64,000 nt of DNA, from the NCBI RefSeq assembly GCF_009296315.1, contig NZ_WHLY01000002.1:5864501-5928500 (forward strand), read 5' to 3'. This DNA is from Salmonirosea aquatica. GTDB taxonomy: Bacteria; Bacteroidota; Bacteroidia; Cytophagales; Spirosomataceae. Below the pieces are notes generated by a model. The model did no database searches. It was not told where the DNA came from and was given only the letters and a program-made list of their open reading frames with translations. Of the stretch, positions 1-6,761 are shown one piece after another. How positions within the stretch are numbered: position 1 is the first letter of the stretch; each line of letters starts with the position of its first letter. The position numbers and the translations under genes were made by a program.

Positions 1-74
1 TACCGAATGAGCACCGTATGCGTGCCGTCGGCGTTGGCCCGGCTGTTGAGCTCCGTCCTTACGCTTACTGCCAT
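1..74 (-). CDS. int: Tyrosine integrase, N-terminal fragment
   Basis: Read leftward from an ATG at 72-74, 24 codons are open to the window edge. The peptide begins MAVSVRTELNSR and continues NADGTHTVLIR. That pattern, a short beta strand, a D-G turn and a second strand, is how the arm-type DNA-binding domain of Bacteroidota tyrosine recombinases usually starts. The catalytic domain lies outside the window. The ATG is two bases beyond the repressor stop, so the two genes form one operon, a common lysogeny arrangement. The family call is inferred from this short stretch and context. Confidence 0.55.
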   Translation of the reverse strand, partial: MAVSVRTELNSRANADGTHTVLIR

Positions 75-76
75 AC

Positions 77-919
77 CTATTTCGGGGGCCCGTAGAAAAT
101 GCTCTCGATCGTCCAGATCCGCTGGATGTCCTGCTTCTCCACAGTGACCACCGGGCCGGCCGGATCGTCGCACTCCAGCGTCAGCCATGAGTTGGTCACC
201 AGCTCGTTGCGCCGGATGCGCCGGATGACGATCTCGTCGGCGAACAACACCGCCACCAGGCCCGTGGTGTACTTCCAGCGGTCGGCGGCCACCTCGGCGG
301 CGATCACCTGCCAGCCGGGCAATAGCGCGGGCTGCATGTAGTCGTTGCCCACCTCGATCAGGATACTGCCCGCGCCCACCGTCCGGTTGCCCAGGTCCAC
401 GCGCGACATACTGCCGAAGTCGGGATTGCGCCGCTGCCCGGCCTTCACCAGCGGCACGAAATTCGATACCGACGCGCCGCGCTTCTTCTGCATCAGCACG
501 TCCTCGCTCACTCCGAGGGCCTCCAGCACGTTGGCCAGCGTGTCGGCCCGAAAGCGCCGGGCCTTAAGCATGTTGTGCACGGCCACCGTGCTGACCTGCA
601 TGCGGTCGGAGAGTTCCTTCTGGCTGATGCCGTGCTGGTCGAGGTAGCGCCGCAGCTGCGCCCCCTCGCTGCCCGTGCGGCTCAGCGCCCGGCCGGCCGC
701 CGTCTGCAAATCCACCTGTATGGTTTCATCCTGCACACCCAGCCGGTCGTGGATGCGCTCCCACATCCGGTTGCTGATCGGCCGCTTGCCGGCCAGCATC
801 ATCGACAGGTTGGCGGGCAGTATCCCCACCATCTCCGAGAATACGGTCTGCTTTCCGTCCGCATAGGTGTCCAGGTAGCGCTTGAGCTTGGCCGACCGAA
901 TCTCATTGCTTTCAGTCAT
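77..919 (-). CDS. CI-like repressor, two HTH domains plus degenerate S24 fold
   Basis: This 280-residue protein has two helix-turn-helix regions (about residues 7-60 and 87-140) and a C-terminal LexA/CI-like S24 domain (about 155-278). It is the likely lysogeny repressor, binding the AT-rich region between itself and the gene at 1055. In active S24 proteins a Ser follows Gly-Asp and a Lys follows the next strand. Here the site reads GNDYMQP (191-197), with Tyr in the Ser place, and the Lys place reads Arg-Arg (233-234). Self-cleavage on DNA damage is therefore unlikely, and induction may use an antirepressor such as the one at 49374. The start at 919 lies 18 bases after a leader box on the same strand. 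Confidence 0.85.
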   Translation of the reverse strand: MTESNEIRSAKLKRYLDTYADGKQTVFSEMVGILPANLSMMLAGKRPISNRMWERIHDRLGVQDETIQVDLQTAAGRALSRTGSEGAQLRRYLDQHGISQKELSDRMQVSTVAVHNMLKARRFRADTLANVLEALGVSEDVLMQKKRGASVSNFVPLVKAGQRRNPDFGSMSRVDLGNRTVGAGSILIEVGNDYMQPALLPGWQVIAAEVAADRWKYTTGLVAVLFADEIVIRRIRRNELVTNSWLTLECDDPAGPVVTVEKQDIQRIWTIESIFYGPPK

Positions 920-1054
920 ATCTGAATTAATTTTTTTATTAAGTTTTGATAATTAATATTACTTTTGTTGTAGTATTGATAAGCAATTATAAGCAGAAAT
1001 TAATAAAATTATCAGAAAGCGGATTATTCTTACTAAACGGCTAAAACAAATCGA
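920..1054. promoter_or_regulatory. Divergent lysogeny control region
   Basis: The AT-rich stretch between repressor and HTH gene holds a rightward -7 element TACTTTTG at 960-967. It also holds a leader box on the minus strand at 938-950 (ATCAAAACTTAAT in the repressor direction) and several TTGATAA or TTATCA half-sites (about 945-953, 975-982 and 1008-1014). The repeated TTTTGATAA/TTATCAAAA half-site is the best candidate operator, since it recurs at 1677-1684, 10500-10506 and near 63854-63899. Promoter and leader box are read directly; operator function is inferred. Confidence 0.6.
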
Positions 1055-1633
1055 ATGAGCATGGAAAATCACAGCCGACGTATCCTGACGGAAGGCGCAG
1101 CCGAAGTACCTAGGGATATAGCCCGAAAAAGGGTGAAAGAGTTTGGTTTCGAGCGTGTTGCAGAGGAGGCGGGCCTGAAAGCCTATCAGACCGTCATGCG
1201 GTATTGCGAGGGAAAGAAGGTGCGTCCCACCACGGAGGCACTTATCATTTCGGCCCTGGAAAAACTGGAGGCCGACCGCATCAGACACAGCCGGAAAATT
1301 AACGGTAATGCTAATGATGGATTCCAGGTCGTACCCCTCTCCCAGTTCAACGAGTTGCAGCAGCGGGTCGAGAAGCTGTCCGACCAGCTGGGCCTGCTGA
1401 TGAAATCCCAACTGGCCGCCCACCAGTGGGTCAGCAGCGAAAAGGCGGCCATTATCCTCAATTGCAGCGCCATAACCCTGCACCGACGCAAGCAGGCCGG
1501 AGAGCTCGAATACAAGATGCAGGGCAGCCGCGTGGCCTACAGCATCGAGAGCCTGATGGACTACCTCGCAAAAAAGCACTTCAAGACCGACGTGATCCAG
1601 CAGCGCGTGATGTCAGCCCTGGCCTTTGAATAA
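1055..1633 (+). CDS. HTH regulator, excisionase-like C-terminus
   Basis: The 192-residue protein faces away from the repressor, the usual place for Cro or excisionase. Residues 15-70 form a helical HTH-like region (FERVAEEAGLKAYQTVMRYC). Residues 95-120 are a short coiled coil. Residues 125-180 match the helix-turn-helix of the excisionase/MerR type, with the run SSEKAAIILNCSAITLHRRK. It is probably the first early regulator and may also direct excision. A promoter at 960-967 gives a leader of about 80 bases. A second ATG six bases in (1061) could also serve. Confidence 0.65.
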   Translation: MSMENHSRRILTEGAAEVPRDIARKRVKEFGFERVAEEAGLKAYQTVMRYCEGKKVRPTTEALIISALEKLEADRIRHSRKINGNANDGFQVVPLSQFNELQQRVEKLSDQLGLLMKSQLAAHQWVSSEKAAIILNCSAITLHRRKQAGELEYKMQGSRVAYSIESLMDYLAKKHFKTDVIQQRVMSALAFE

Positions 1634-1672
1634 AAAAATATCAGTTTTATTTTTTTATATTAAATGTTTTAT

Positions 1673-1745
1673 TAATTTTGATAAGTCAAACGACAAAACA
1701 CCCCGCCAGCAAAATACCAGCGGGGTGTAAAAATCAAAACTTAAT
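1673..1745 (+). promoter_or_regulatory. Early promoter, leader hairpin and leader box
   Basis: TAATTTTG at 1673-1680 is a perfect TAnnTTTG -7 element. It is followed by TTTTGATAAGTCAAAC, which is repeated at 63891-63906. A 9-bp stem lies in the leader: ACACCCCGC (1698-1706) pairs with GCGGGGTGT (1720-1728). No U-tract follows on this strand, so it is a leader structure rather than a plus-strand terminator. The box ATCAAAACTTAAT sits at 1733-1745, 14 bases before the next start. Confidence 0.65.
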
Positions 1746-1759
1746 AAGCTGCAAAGAAA

Positions 1760-1999
1760 ATGGAAAATCAGGACAAAGTCTATTTCGTCTCCCTGGGTGG
1801 TGGCCAGTACTTCAAGCGTGAGGGTGCGAGCGTCACCATCGTTTCAGTCTACGACTTCAATCCCTCTATCGAGCGCACGGGCTTCCAGGCCCGCTACATC
1901 GAAGGCACCCACAGCCGCCCCTGCACCGAGCAGGAGTTCGACTCGGCGGTCGAGAAGGTGCTGGGCATACTGGGTGTCGGTGTTCCCGTAGCCGCCTGA
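1760..1999 (+). CDS. Small early protein of unknown function
   Basis: I do not recognise this 79-residue protein. It is mixed alpha/beta by eye, with a Gly-rich turn near residue 13 (SLGGGQYF), no membrane segment and no cysteine pair. It is the first gene after the promoter at 1673-1680, and its stop shares one base with the next start (TGATG), so translation is coupled. As first gene of the early operon it may be a host-takeover or regulatory protein, but nothing in the sequence fixes that. Confidence 0.7.
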   Translation: MENQDKVYFVSLGGGQYFKREGASVTIVSVYDFNPSIERTGFQARYIEGTHSRPCTEQEFDSAVEKVLGILGVGVPVAA

Positions 2000-2181
2000 T
2001 GCCCGCCCGTCACATGGCCCTGCTTATGGCGGGGCCTATCTTTCTGCTTGGCCGCATCCTGTGGGGCGTCTGGACGCACCCCGTCCCGCCCGTAAGCCAG
2101 TGGCTGATGACTCTGACCATCCTGCTTCTTCTCACCCTGTTCTGCTGCACCTATGCCCGATCCCGAAAATCCCCCCGCTGA
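1999..2181 (+). CDS. Small two-helix membrane protein
   Basis: The 60-residue product has two hydrophobic stretches, about residues 5-24 and 34-52, joined by a short polar loop. It ends with a basic tail, predicting an inner-membrane hairpin. Its start overlaps the previous stop by one base, and its 3' end overlaps the next gene by 29 bases. No family is recognised. Superinfection exclusion is one common job for such early phage membrane proteins, but this is inference only. Confidence 0.65.
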   Translation: MPARHMALLMAGPIFLLGRILWGVWTHPVPPVSQWLMTLTILLLLTLFCCTYARSRKSPR

Positions 2182-2335
2182 GTCCTCCCCATGCCGTGAC
2201 TGCGCGTGTCCGGCTGGCCAGTGCCTGCGTGGGGAGGCCTACCTGAATCACATTCTGCAACTACGAGCCAGTGAGCAGGGTACCGACTTCTACGACACCA
2301 CCGGCGAGTACGCCCATACCGAATACCGTGACTAA
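2153..2335 (+). CDS. Small Cys-rich protein
   Basis: This 60-residue protein has four cysteines close together (CRDCACPAGQC, about residues 14-24), a spacing that could bind a metal ion. The rest is acidic and Tyr/Thr-rich. It overlaps the previous gene by 29 bases in another frame and ends 17 bases before the next start. Function is unknown. Confidence 0.6.
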   Translation: MPDPENPPAESSPCRDCACPAGQCLRGEAYLNHILQLRASEQGTDFYDTTGEYAHTEYRD

Positions 2336-2351
2336 CCTTAACCCTATTCCT

Positions 2352-3353
2352 ATGTCAGAAACACTAGTACCGGAGCGCCTTGGGATTGTGATTCCCGAGG
2401 CATCAGCCGAAAACGGGCTGACGGTCATCAATCAGATCGAGCGCAACATCGCCCTGATGCGCGAAAATTACCTGGGCCTGACCATTCTCAATGCCGACGA
2501 CAAGATCGGCTACCAGGCCGTGCGCCGCGCCCGCATTACCGTCAAGCAGGCCCGCGTGCAGGTCGACAAGGCCCGCAAGTACCTCAACGAGGACCACAAG
2601 CAGGCCATCGAACGCAACAACAACATGGCCAATGCCATCAAAATCCAGCTCGAACCCATCGAAGCCGAATTGCAGGCCCGCGAGGATTGGTACGAGGGCG
2701 AGCGGGCCCGCATCGAACGCGAGGAATTGGAGCGGAAAAACCAGAAAATCCGCGACCGCGTGCAGCTGATCATGTCCTATAAGCCAGTCTTCAACGGCGT
2801 CACCTATGAGCTGGGCGGCTTTTTCATATCCCATGAGGATGTGGCACGCTTCGACGATGCCGACTTCGATCGCGAACTGACGCGCCTGAAAGCTGAATTC
2901 GATATACTGGATGCCCAACGTATAGAGAATGAGCGTCAGGCCGAGGCGCAGCGGATCCAGCGCCAGCAGGAGGCTGAGGAGTTGAAGGCCCAGCAGGCCC
3001 AACTGCGGGCTGAGCGGGAGGCGCTGGAAAAGGAAAAACTCGAAATGCAGCAGCAACGTACGGCACCGCCCCCACCCATTCAGGTCGTCGTTTTTCCCGC
3101 GGCCGAGTCCGCAGAAGCGGAAGACCTGCCTGAGGTACCCCTGCATGAGCGGCAATGGGCTCAGGACGTGCAGGTGGTAGAGGGGCTGATATCGGAATTC
3201 CATGACCTCTGTGAGTTCCTACAGTTCCAATCCGCTCCCCTGATCGAGATCAAAAGCCAGATCGACACCCAGATGCTGGCCTGGGAAAAACAGTTGACCG
3301 TCGCCATCAAACCCGCCGCCCGCAAGAAATACTTCAAATCGATTACTCAATAA
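2352..3353 (+). CDS. DUF1351-like coiled-coil protein
   Basis: The frame is open from 2271, but the ATG at 2352 is preferred: it follows the previous gene and gives the natural start MSETLVPERL (333 residues). Residues 20-130 are long amphipathic helices in the style of phage DUF1351 proteins (ARKYLNEDHKQAIERNNN, then LEPIEAELQAREDWYEGE). About 190-240 is a Gln/Glu/Arg-rich coiled coil, a Pro-rich hinge follows, and the C-terminus is helical. DUF1351 genes usually sit by phage recombination genes. Here the next gene is unrecognised, so a link to recombination is only suggested. Confidence 0.6.
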   Translation: MSETLVPERLGIVIPEASAENGLTVINQIERNIALMRENYLGLTILNADDKIGYQAVRRARITVKQARVQVDKARKYLNEDHKQAIERNNNMANAIKIQLEPIEAELQAREDWYEGERARIEREELERKNQKIRDRVQLIMSYKPVFNGVTYELGGFFISHEDVARFDDADFDRELTRLKAEFDILDAQRIENERQAEAQRIQRQQEAEELKAQQAQLRAEREALEKEKLEMQQQRTAPPPPIQVVVFPAAESAEAEDLPEVPLHERQWAQDVQVVEGLISEFHDLCEFLQFQSAPLIEIKSQIDTQMLAWEKQLTVAIKPAARKKYFKSITQ

Positions 3354-3396
3354 TTCCCAACTCAATCAATTTTCACAATCAATCCAGTTTTCAATC

Positions 3397-4059
3397 ATGC
3401 AATCAGAAAAAGACAAAGAATCGCAGTTCATGGTACCCGCTGTGGATGAATCCACCGGTGAGGAAACTATGCAGGCCAAGTACCTGTACTTTGAGGGCCG
3501 GCCGCGCGAGTACCGCTTCAACGGCCAGAACGGCCAGTTCAACCTCTACGGCGATACCGTGCTCACCGACAAGTCAGGCCGGTTGATGTCCTCCTTCTCC
3601 TTCCAGCCCATCGCCTACCGCATCTTCGAGGACTGCCTGTTCGGACGTTCGCTGCGCGAGATGTGGGCGGAGCTGTTCTTCATCGACACCGACAGCTGCG
3701 TGGCCTCCATTATGTTCAACAACACCTCGGTGAACGAACTGTACCGCCTGCTCGAACCAATTCTGTATGAGCGCAAATCCCTGTGCGACGTGGTGATCAC
3801 CGTCAAGCCCGAGCGCATCACCAGCAAGGCCGACCCCTCCAAGACTTGGTTCATCGCCCGCTTCACCTACGAGCCAGCCAACCCCGAAAGCGTGGCCGAA
3901 ATGCGCGAGTACATCAAGCTGCACCGCGTCTACCGCGCCGAAACACTGACGGTCTCCGCCGAGCACAAGCTGGTCTCCCAGGGTTACTACATGGCCATCG
4001 ATCCCCTGGCCGACTACTCACTGGACGCACTTCCAGCCAAAACGGACGGAGCCGCTTAA
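3397..4059 (+). CDS. Conserved-looking early protein, unknown function
   Basis: The 220-residue protein follows the DUF1351-like gene, a position often taken by a single-strand annealing protein. I see no RecT, Erf or SSAP motif. It is predicted alpha/beta, with a Tyr/Phe-rich N-terminal third (YLYFEGRPREYRFNGQNGQF), as in DNA-binding beta sheets, and a helical C-terminal part. It has no membrane segment or cysteine cluster. A role in recombination or single-strand binding is inferred from position only. Confidence 0.7.
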   Translation: MQSEKDKESQFMVPAVDESTGEETMQAKYLYFEGRPREYRFNGQNGQFNLYGDTVLTDKSGRLMSSFSFQPIAYRIFEDCLFGRSLREMWAELFFIDTDSCVASIMFNNTSVNELYRLLEPILYERKSLCDVVITVKPERITSKADPSKTWFIARFTYEPANPESVAEMREYIKLHRVYRAETLTVSAEHKLVSQGYYMAIDPLADYSLDALPAKTDGAA

Positions 4060-4104
4060 CCAACCCGAAACGGAGGCGGGTGCTATCCCGCCTCCCCTAT
4101 CCCT

Positions 4105-4296
4105 ATGGCCGAAATCCATTATGCCCCGCCCGCCCAAAGCGCCGAGAAAGTCCGCATTCACCTGGACAACAACGACTCCTACGCCATGGCCGTGCTCATC
4201 GAGCACCCCGAACCGGGCATCGTCCTGTACAGCAATCTGCCCACCGACAACGCCATCGACCTGCTGGAAGAATGCATACGCCGCCTGAAATCATAA
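4105..4296 (+). CDS. Small protein, tandem paralogue A
   Basis: This 63-residue protein ends with VLYSNLPTDNAIDLLEECIRRLKS-like residues. The next gene ends IEIYSDL...LATLLQKALDSVKS, so the two are diverged tandem copies: a beta strand, a Y-S-x-L turn and a C-terminal amphipathic helix. Function is unknown. Confidence 0.7.
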   Translation: MAEIHYAPPAQSAEKVRIHLDNNDSYAMAVLIEHPEPGIVLYSNLPTDNAIDLLEECIRRLKS

Positions 4297-4304
4297 CCGC
4301 ACTT

Positions 4305-4532
4305 ATGGGAAAGACCAATACAAACAAACCGACCGTACTACCCATCACCCCGACCATGGCCAGCGGTATGGCCATGCGGCACCTGGAAACCGGCGACCCT
4401 TTCATCATGGTGGCCCTCGTTGAGATCGAGGTGGACGGAGCGTTCGTGCCCTCCATTGAGATTTACAGCGACCTGGGCGTGAAGAACCTCGCCACCCTAC
4501 TCCAAAAGGCGCTCGACAGCGTAAAATCCTGA
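4305..4532 (+). CDS. Small protein, tandem paralogue B
   Basis: The reading frame is open far upstream, but the ATG at 4305 just after the previous stop gives a clean 75-residue protein (MGKTNTNKPTVLPIT...). Its C-terminal 30 residues match the layout of the preceding gene product (I-x-Y-S-x-L, then a helix ending V/L-K-S). A tandem duplication with later divergence is the simplest reading. Confidence 0.7.
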   Translation: MGKTNTNKPTVLPITPTMASGMAMRHLETGDPFIMVALVEIEVDGAFVPSIEIYSDLGVKNLATLLQKALDSVKS

Positions 4533-4554
4533 TTCACAACAACCAAAACTACAT

Positions 4555-4785
4555 ATGAACGAACCCAATTTGATTCTCGACGAATCCCAGAAAAAAGAGC
4601 AGATACGCCAGCGGGCCATCGATCGCCTCAGTGCAGGCGAGGATTTTATCCTGATCCTTCCCGTCGAACACGCCGAAAGCTGCGAGGTCCACACCATGTC
4701 CACGGTCGGTCTGGATGTCCTACGCGTCTGCGTCGGCAAGGTCAGCCGCGATATGGAATTCCTGCGCCCGGGTATCAATAACTAA
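4555..4785 (+). CDS. Small early protein, unknown
   Basis: This 76-residue protein has a helical, charged N-terminus (EQIRQRAIDRLSAGEDF) and a beta-rich C-terminal half. It lies 22 bases after the previous stop in the same operon. No family is recognised. Confidence 0.65.
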   Translation: MNEPNLILDESQKKEQIRQRAIDRLSAGEDFILILPVEHAESCEVHTMSTVGLDVLRVCVGKVSRDMEFLRPGINN

Positions 4786-4803
4786 CCCTTCCCCCCCAAC
4801 ACT

Positions 4804-5103
4804 ATGGAACTAGGAATTATGGAATTCACGGCCATCGAAAACATGGCCTTCCAGGACGCACCACCCGCCGCTTGCGAAGTAGAACACTACGGCGTCTATT
4901 TCCGCGACGAGTACTTCGGCAGGGTACCCGCCTCGCTGCTGCCCGATGTCAAGACGGCCATGGCGTCGGCCGGAGGTTTCGACTGCCAGCCTGATCAGCG
5001 CACGATCACCTCACTGCACAAGCCCGGCCACTACGCCAGCATGTGCCGTGAGATAGTGAGTCTGGTGCTGGATCACACAAAAGGTTCATCAGAATTAAAT
5101 TAA
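4804..5103 (+). CDS. Small early protein, unknown
   Basis: This 99-residue protein is the last gene before the structured RNA at 5148. It has two cysteines (residues 24 and 60) and one near the end, without a clear metal-site spacing. A second ATG (4819, MEFTAIEN) could be the true start. The next 45 bases are AT-rich and hold the promoter of the RNA leader. Confidence 0.65.
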   Translation: MELGIMEFTAIENMAFQDAPPAACEVEHYGVYFRDEYFGRVPASLLPDVKTAMASAGGFDCQPDQRTITSLHKPGHYASMCREIVSLVLDHTKGSSELN

Positions 5104-5133
5104 ATGTTCAGTTAATTTAGATAAGTTTTTTAT

Positions 5134-5141
5134 TACATTTG
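5134..5141 (+). promoter_or_regulatory. Promoter of structured leader RNA (copy A)
   Basis: TACATTTG fits TAnnTTTG exactly. Transcription would start near 5147-5150, at the first base of the conserved RNA element. Copy B has the same arrangement with TATATTTG at 49249-49256. Confidence 0.65.
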
Positions 5142-5147
5142 CTATGT

Positions 5148-5245
5148 ACACGATGCGTGAGGGAGAGGTAGGAGCCTTTCTCACCCATCCAAAGGTTCAA
5201 CACCTTTTGACCCGTTGCGGCTCCTACCCGCTTCGGGTCTTTTTT
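5148..5245 (+). ncRNA. Structured attenuator-like leader RNA, copy A
   Basis: The segment folds into clear elements. P1: GGTAGGAGCC (5167-5176) pairs with GGCTCCTACC (5219-5228), 10 of 10. P2: AAAGGT (5191-5196) pairs with ACCTTT (5202-5207). P3: GACCCG (5209-5214) pairs with CGGGTC (5234-5239), followed by six T, which is an intrinsic terminator. A local hairpin ACCCG/CGGGT (5226-5230/5234-5238) can compete. The 5' arm of P3 lies inside the P1 loop and the 3' arm outside it, so P1 and P3 are either a pseudoknot or alternatives. Copy B at 49262 shares the sequence frame, and both P1 and P3 differ by compensatory changes. The gene at 5253 starts 7 bases after the T-tract, so readthrough must be conditional. 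Confidence 0.75.
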
Positions 5246-5252
5246 ATACCCT

Positions 5253-5831
5253 ATGGATTTTCAAGAGAAGGATTTAGAAGATATGATCTTCCGATCTGAT
5301 GCAGACTTGGTTCGTAAAAAAGGATTGTCATCGTACCGTCACGACAAGGTATTCAGGCAATTTAATTTGGGGGCATACGGCATACCTGACATGGTGGGAA
5401 TCACTACGTATATGCATAACCAAAAAATGTGCTATTCCATAACGGTATATGAGTTGAAAAAGGGTGCGATTGATGCAGACGCTTTGGCTCAATGCTCAAG
5501 ATATGTTTCGGGTCTAATCTCCTATTTGAAAAGGATTGGAATAAAGTATCCGCCCTCCATTCAAATGGTGCTTATCGGCGACTCCATTGACCTAAAATCT
5601 AATTTCATCTACAGCGCCCAGTCGAATTACGAACTGCATTTATACACCTATTCCTTTGGAATAAATGGACTTGCTTTTAAAGAGGTATGTGCCCGAAATT
5701 ATTATCCCACTTCATTAAGTGAACGCGGATACGGACATGCTGAAAACCTGGACTTGAAAGCGATCCATAAAGAACTTTATAGGATTTGCATGTACAAAGA
5801 GCGCTTCGATACAAACACTATTTTCACTTAA
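5253..5831 (+). CDS. PD-(D/E)XK-like protein behind RNA attenuator
   Basis: The 192-residue protein carries the pattern of a PD-(D/E)XK nuclease core: PD at residues 45-46 (GIPDMVGI), then a strand with E67-L-K69 (VYELKKG), then a helix with Gln80 (ADALAQCSRYV). It resembles restriction-like or NucS-like folds, but I cannot name the family, and activity is inferred. It starts just after the terminator of leader RNA copy A. Its AT-rich codons differ from the GC-rich early genes on either side, suggesting a cargo (moron) gene. A role in host DNA attack or exclusion of other phages is possible. Confidence 0.55.
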   Translation: MDFQEKDLEDMIFRSDADLVRKKGLSSYRHDKVFRQFNLGAYGIPDMVGITTYMHNQKMCYSITVYELKKGAIDADALAQCSRYVSGLISYLKRIGIKYPPSIQMVLIGDSIDLKSNFIYSAQSNYELHLYTYSFGINGLAFKEVCARNYYPTSLSERGYGHAENLDLKAIHKELYRICMYKERFDTNTIFT

Positions 5832-5892
5832 AACCCAAATAACCCAGTGGGTTAAATATTAACCGAATTCCAACCCAAAAACCAACTTATAT

Positions 5893-6444
5893 ATGATACA
5901 GGAACGGGACGCATTCTTAATGCACAAACTGCATTACCCAGCATTGAAACAAATGTCCAACGAGATGCTGGGGGAATTCATTCGGGCGGTCTATGAATAC
6001 CAAATAGAAGGAGCTGAACCCGCCGCCGATTCGCCTATAAATATTGCCTTCCTATTCGTAAAGGCCCAGTTTGATATTGACGAGCGCAAGTACAACGCTG
6101 TTGTAGAGCGCAATAGGGAAAACGGGAGCAAGGGTGGGCGGCCCGTTAAGCCCGATAAAAAACCCAAAGAACCCACTGGGTTAAATGAGAACCCAAAAAA
6201 CCCAGGGGATGCCAAAAAAGCCGAATATGGGTATGATGGTGATTATGGTAATGGAAGTGATAATGAAGAAAAATTAAATCCACCCCCCTCCCCCCGCGCG
6301 AGGAAATTCCAAATTTTGTCAAAGCCAATCGCGAGCAACTTACCCAGACAATCCCCCTGCATCCCCCTCAAAAAGTTGCGCCAAAAAGTTCCCCTGAAAT
6401 CCTGGACGAATACTACGAGACTCTGGCCACCAACAGCCTGCTGA
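5893..6444 (+). CDS. DUF6291-type replication-region protein (N-terminal frame)
   Basis: Residues 1-80 match the DUF6291 pattern: an aromatic helix, then LGEFIRAVYEYQIEGAEP, then FDIDERKYN and the SKGGRP turn. Such proteins sit just upstream of DnaC-like loaders in Bacteroidota phages, as here. After the C-runs at 6283-6288 and 6290-6295 this frame turns into unlikely protein and stops at 6444. The -1 frame stays open with well-behaved sequence to beyond 6600. One extra C would join them. A hairpin-like AACCCAGTGGGTT precedes the gene, and a near copy lies inside it (6171-6183). Confidence 0.6.
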   Translation: MIQERDAFLMHKLHYPALKQMSNEMLGEFIRAVYEYQIEGAEPAADSPINIAFLFVKAQFDIDERKYNAVVERNRENGSKGGRPVKPDKKPKEPTGLNENPKNPGDAKKAEYGYDGDYGNGSDNEEKLNPPPSPRARKFQILSKPIASNLPRQSPCIPLKKLRQKVPLKSWTNTTRLWPPTAC

Positions 6445-6761
6445 TTGAAGACGTTTCGATGACCCATAAAATATCCACCGACGACTGCCTTCGCGATCTG
6501 GGTTTGTTCATCCGCGAAAAAAAGGGCGACGAGCACATTCCCAAAGACCTGCCCGACATAAGGAAACATTTCAAGTCATGGATGCGAATCCATTACCAGG
6601 TAAAAGAGACATCAAAACTTAATAACACCCCCCATGCAAACAACCAACAGCCTTTCCCACGAACAGGACGTACTCTCCGCCCTACGAGCCGTGCCCATTC
6701 TGAGTACCTCGGAAAGGGAAGTACTTGCGACGTGGAACTCAGAGCATCGCGTACTGCCTGA
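6300..6761 (+). pseudogene. Displaced C-terminal frame of the DUF6291-type gene
   Basis: In the -1 frame after the C-runs the reading is REEIPNFVKANREQL, then STDDCLRDLGLFIRE, then LPDIRKHFKSWMRIHYQ. The last motif is the usual C-terminus of these proteins (a K-H-F-x-x-W-x-R helix). No start codon precedes it before 6459, so it depends on the upstream frame. The open frame runs on to 6761, overlapping the next gene. It could be a real mutation, slippage on C6 or a base-calling error. Confidence 0.5.
6611..6623 (+). promoter_or_regulatory. Leader box before the helicase-loader gene
   Basis: A perfect copy of ATCAAAACTTAAT lies 10 bases before the ATG at 6634. No TAnnTTTG element is seen directly upstream, so here the box probably acts within the polycistronic RNA, as a translation enhancer or protein-binding site. 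Confidence 0.55.

Noticed and set aside
1698-1728. Leader hairpin as intrinsic terminator of the 1055 gene
   Set aside because: It comes after the promoter at 1673 and has no U-tract in the plus direction. It is more likely a leader structure.
5148-5245. Leader RNA copy A as a protein-coding gene
   Set aside because: The short frame from 5153 is not in frame with the gene at 5253 and crosses the terminator. The compensatory stem changes between the copies support RNA, though a short leader peptide cannot be excluded.
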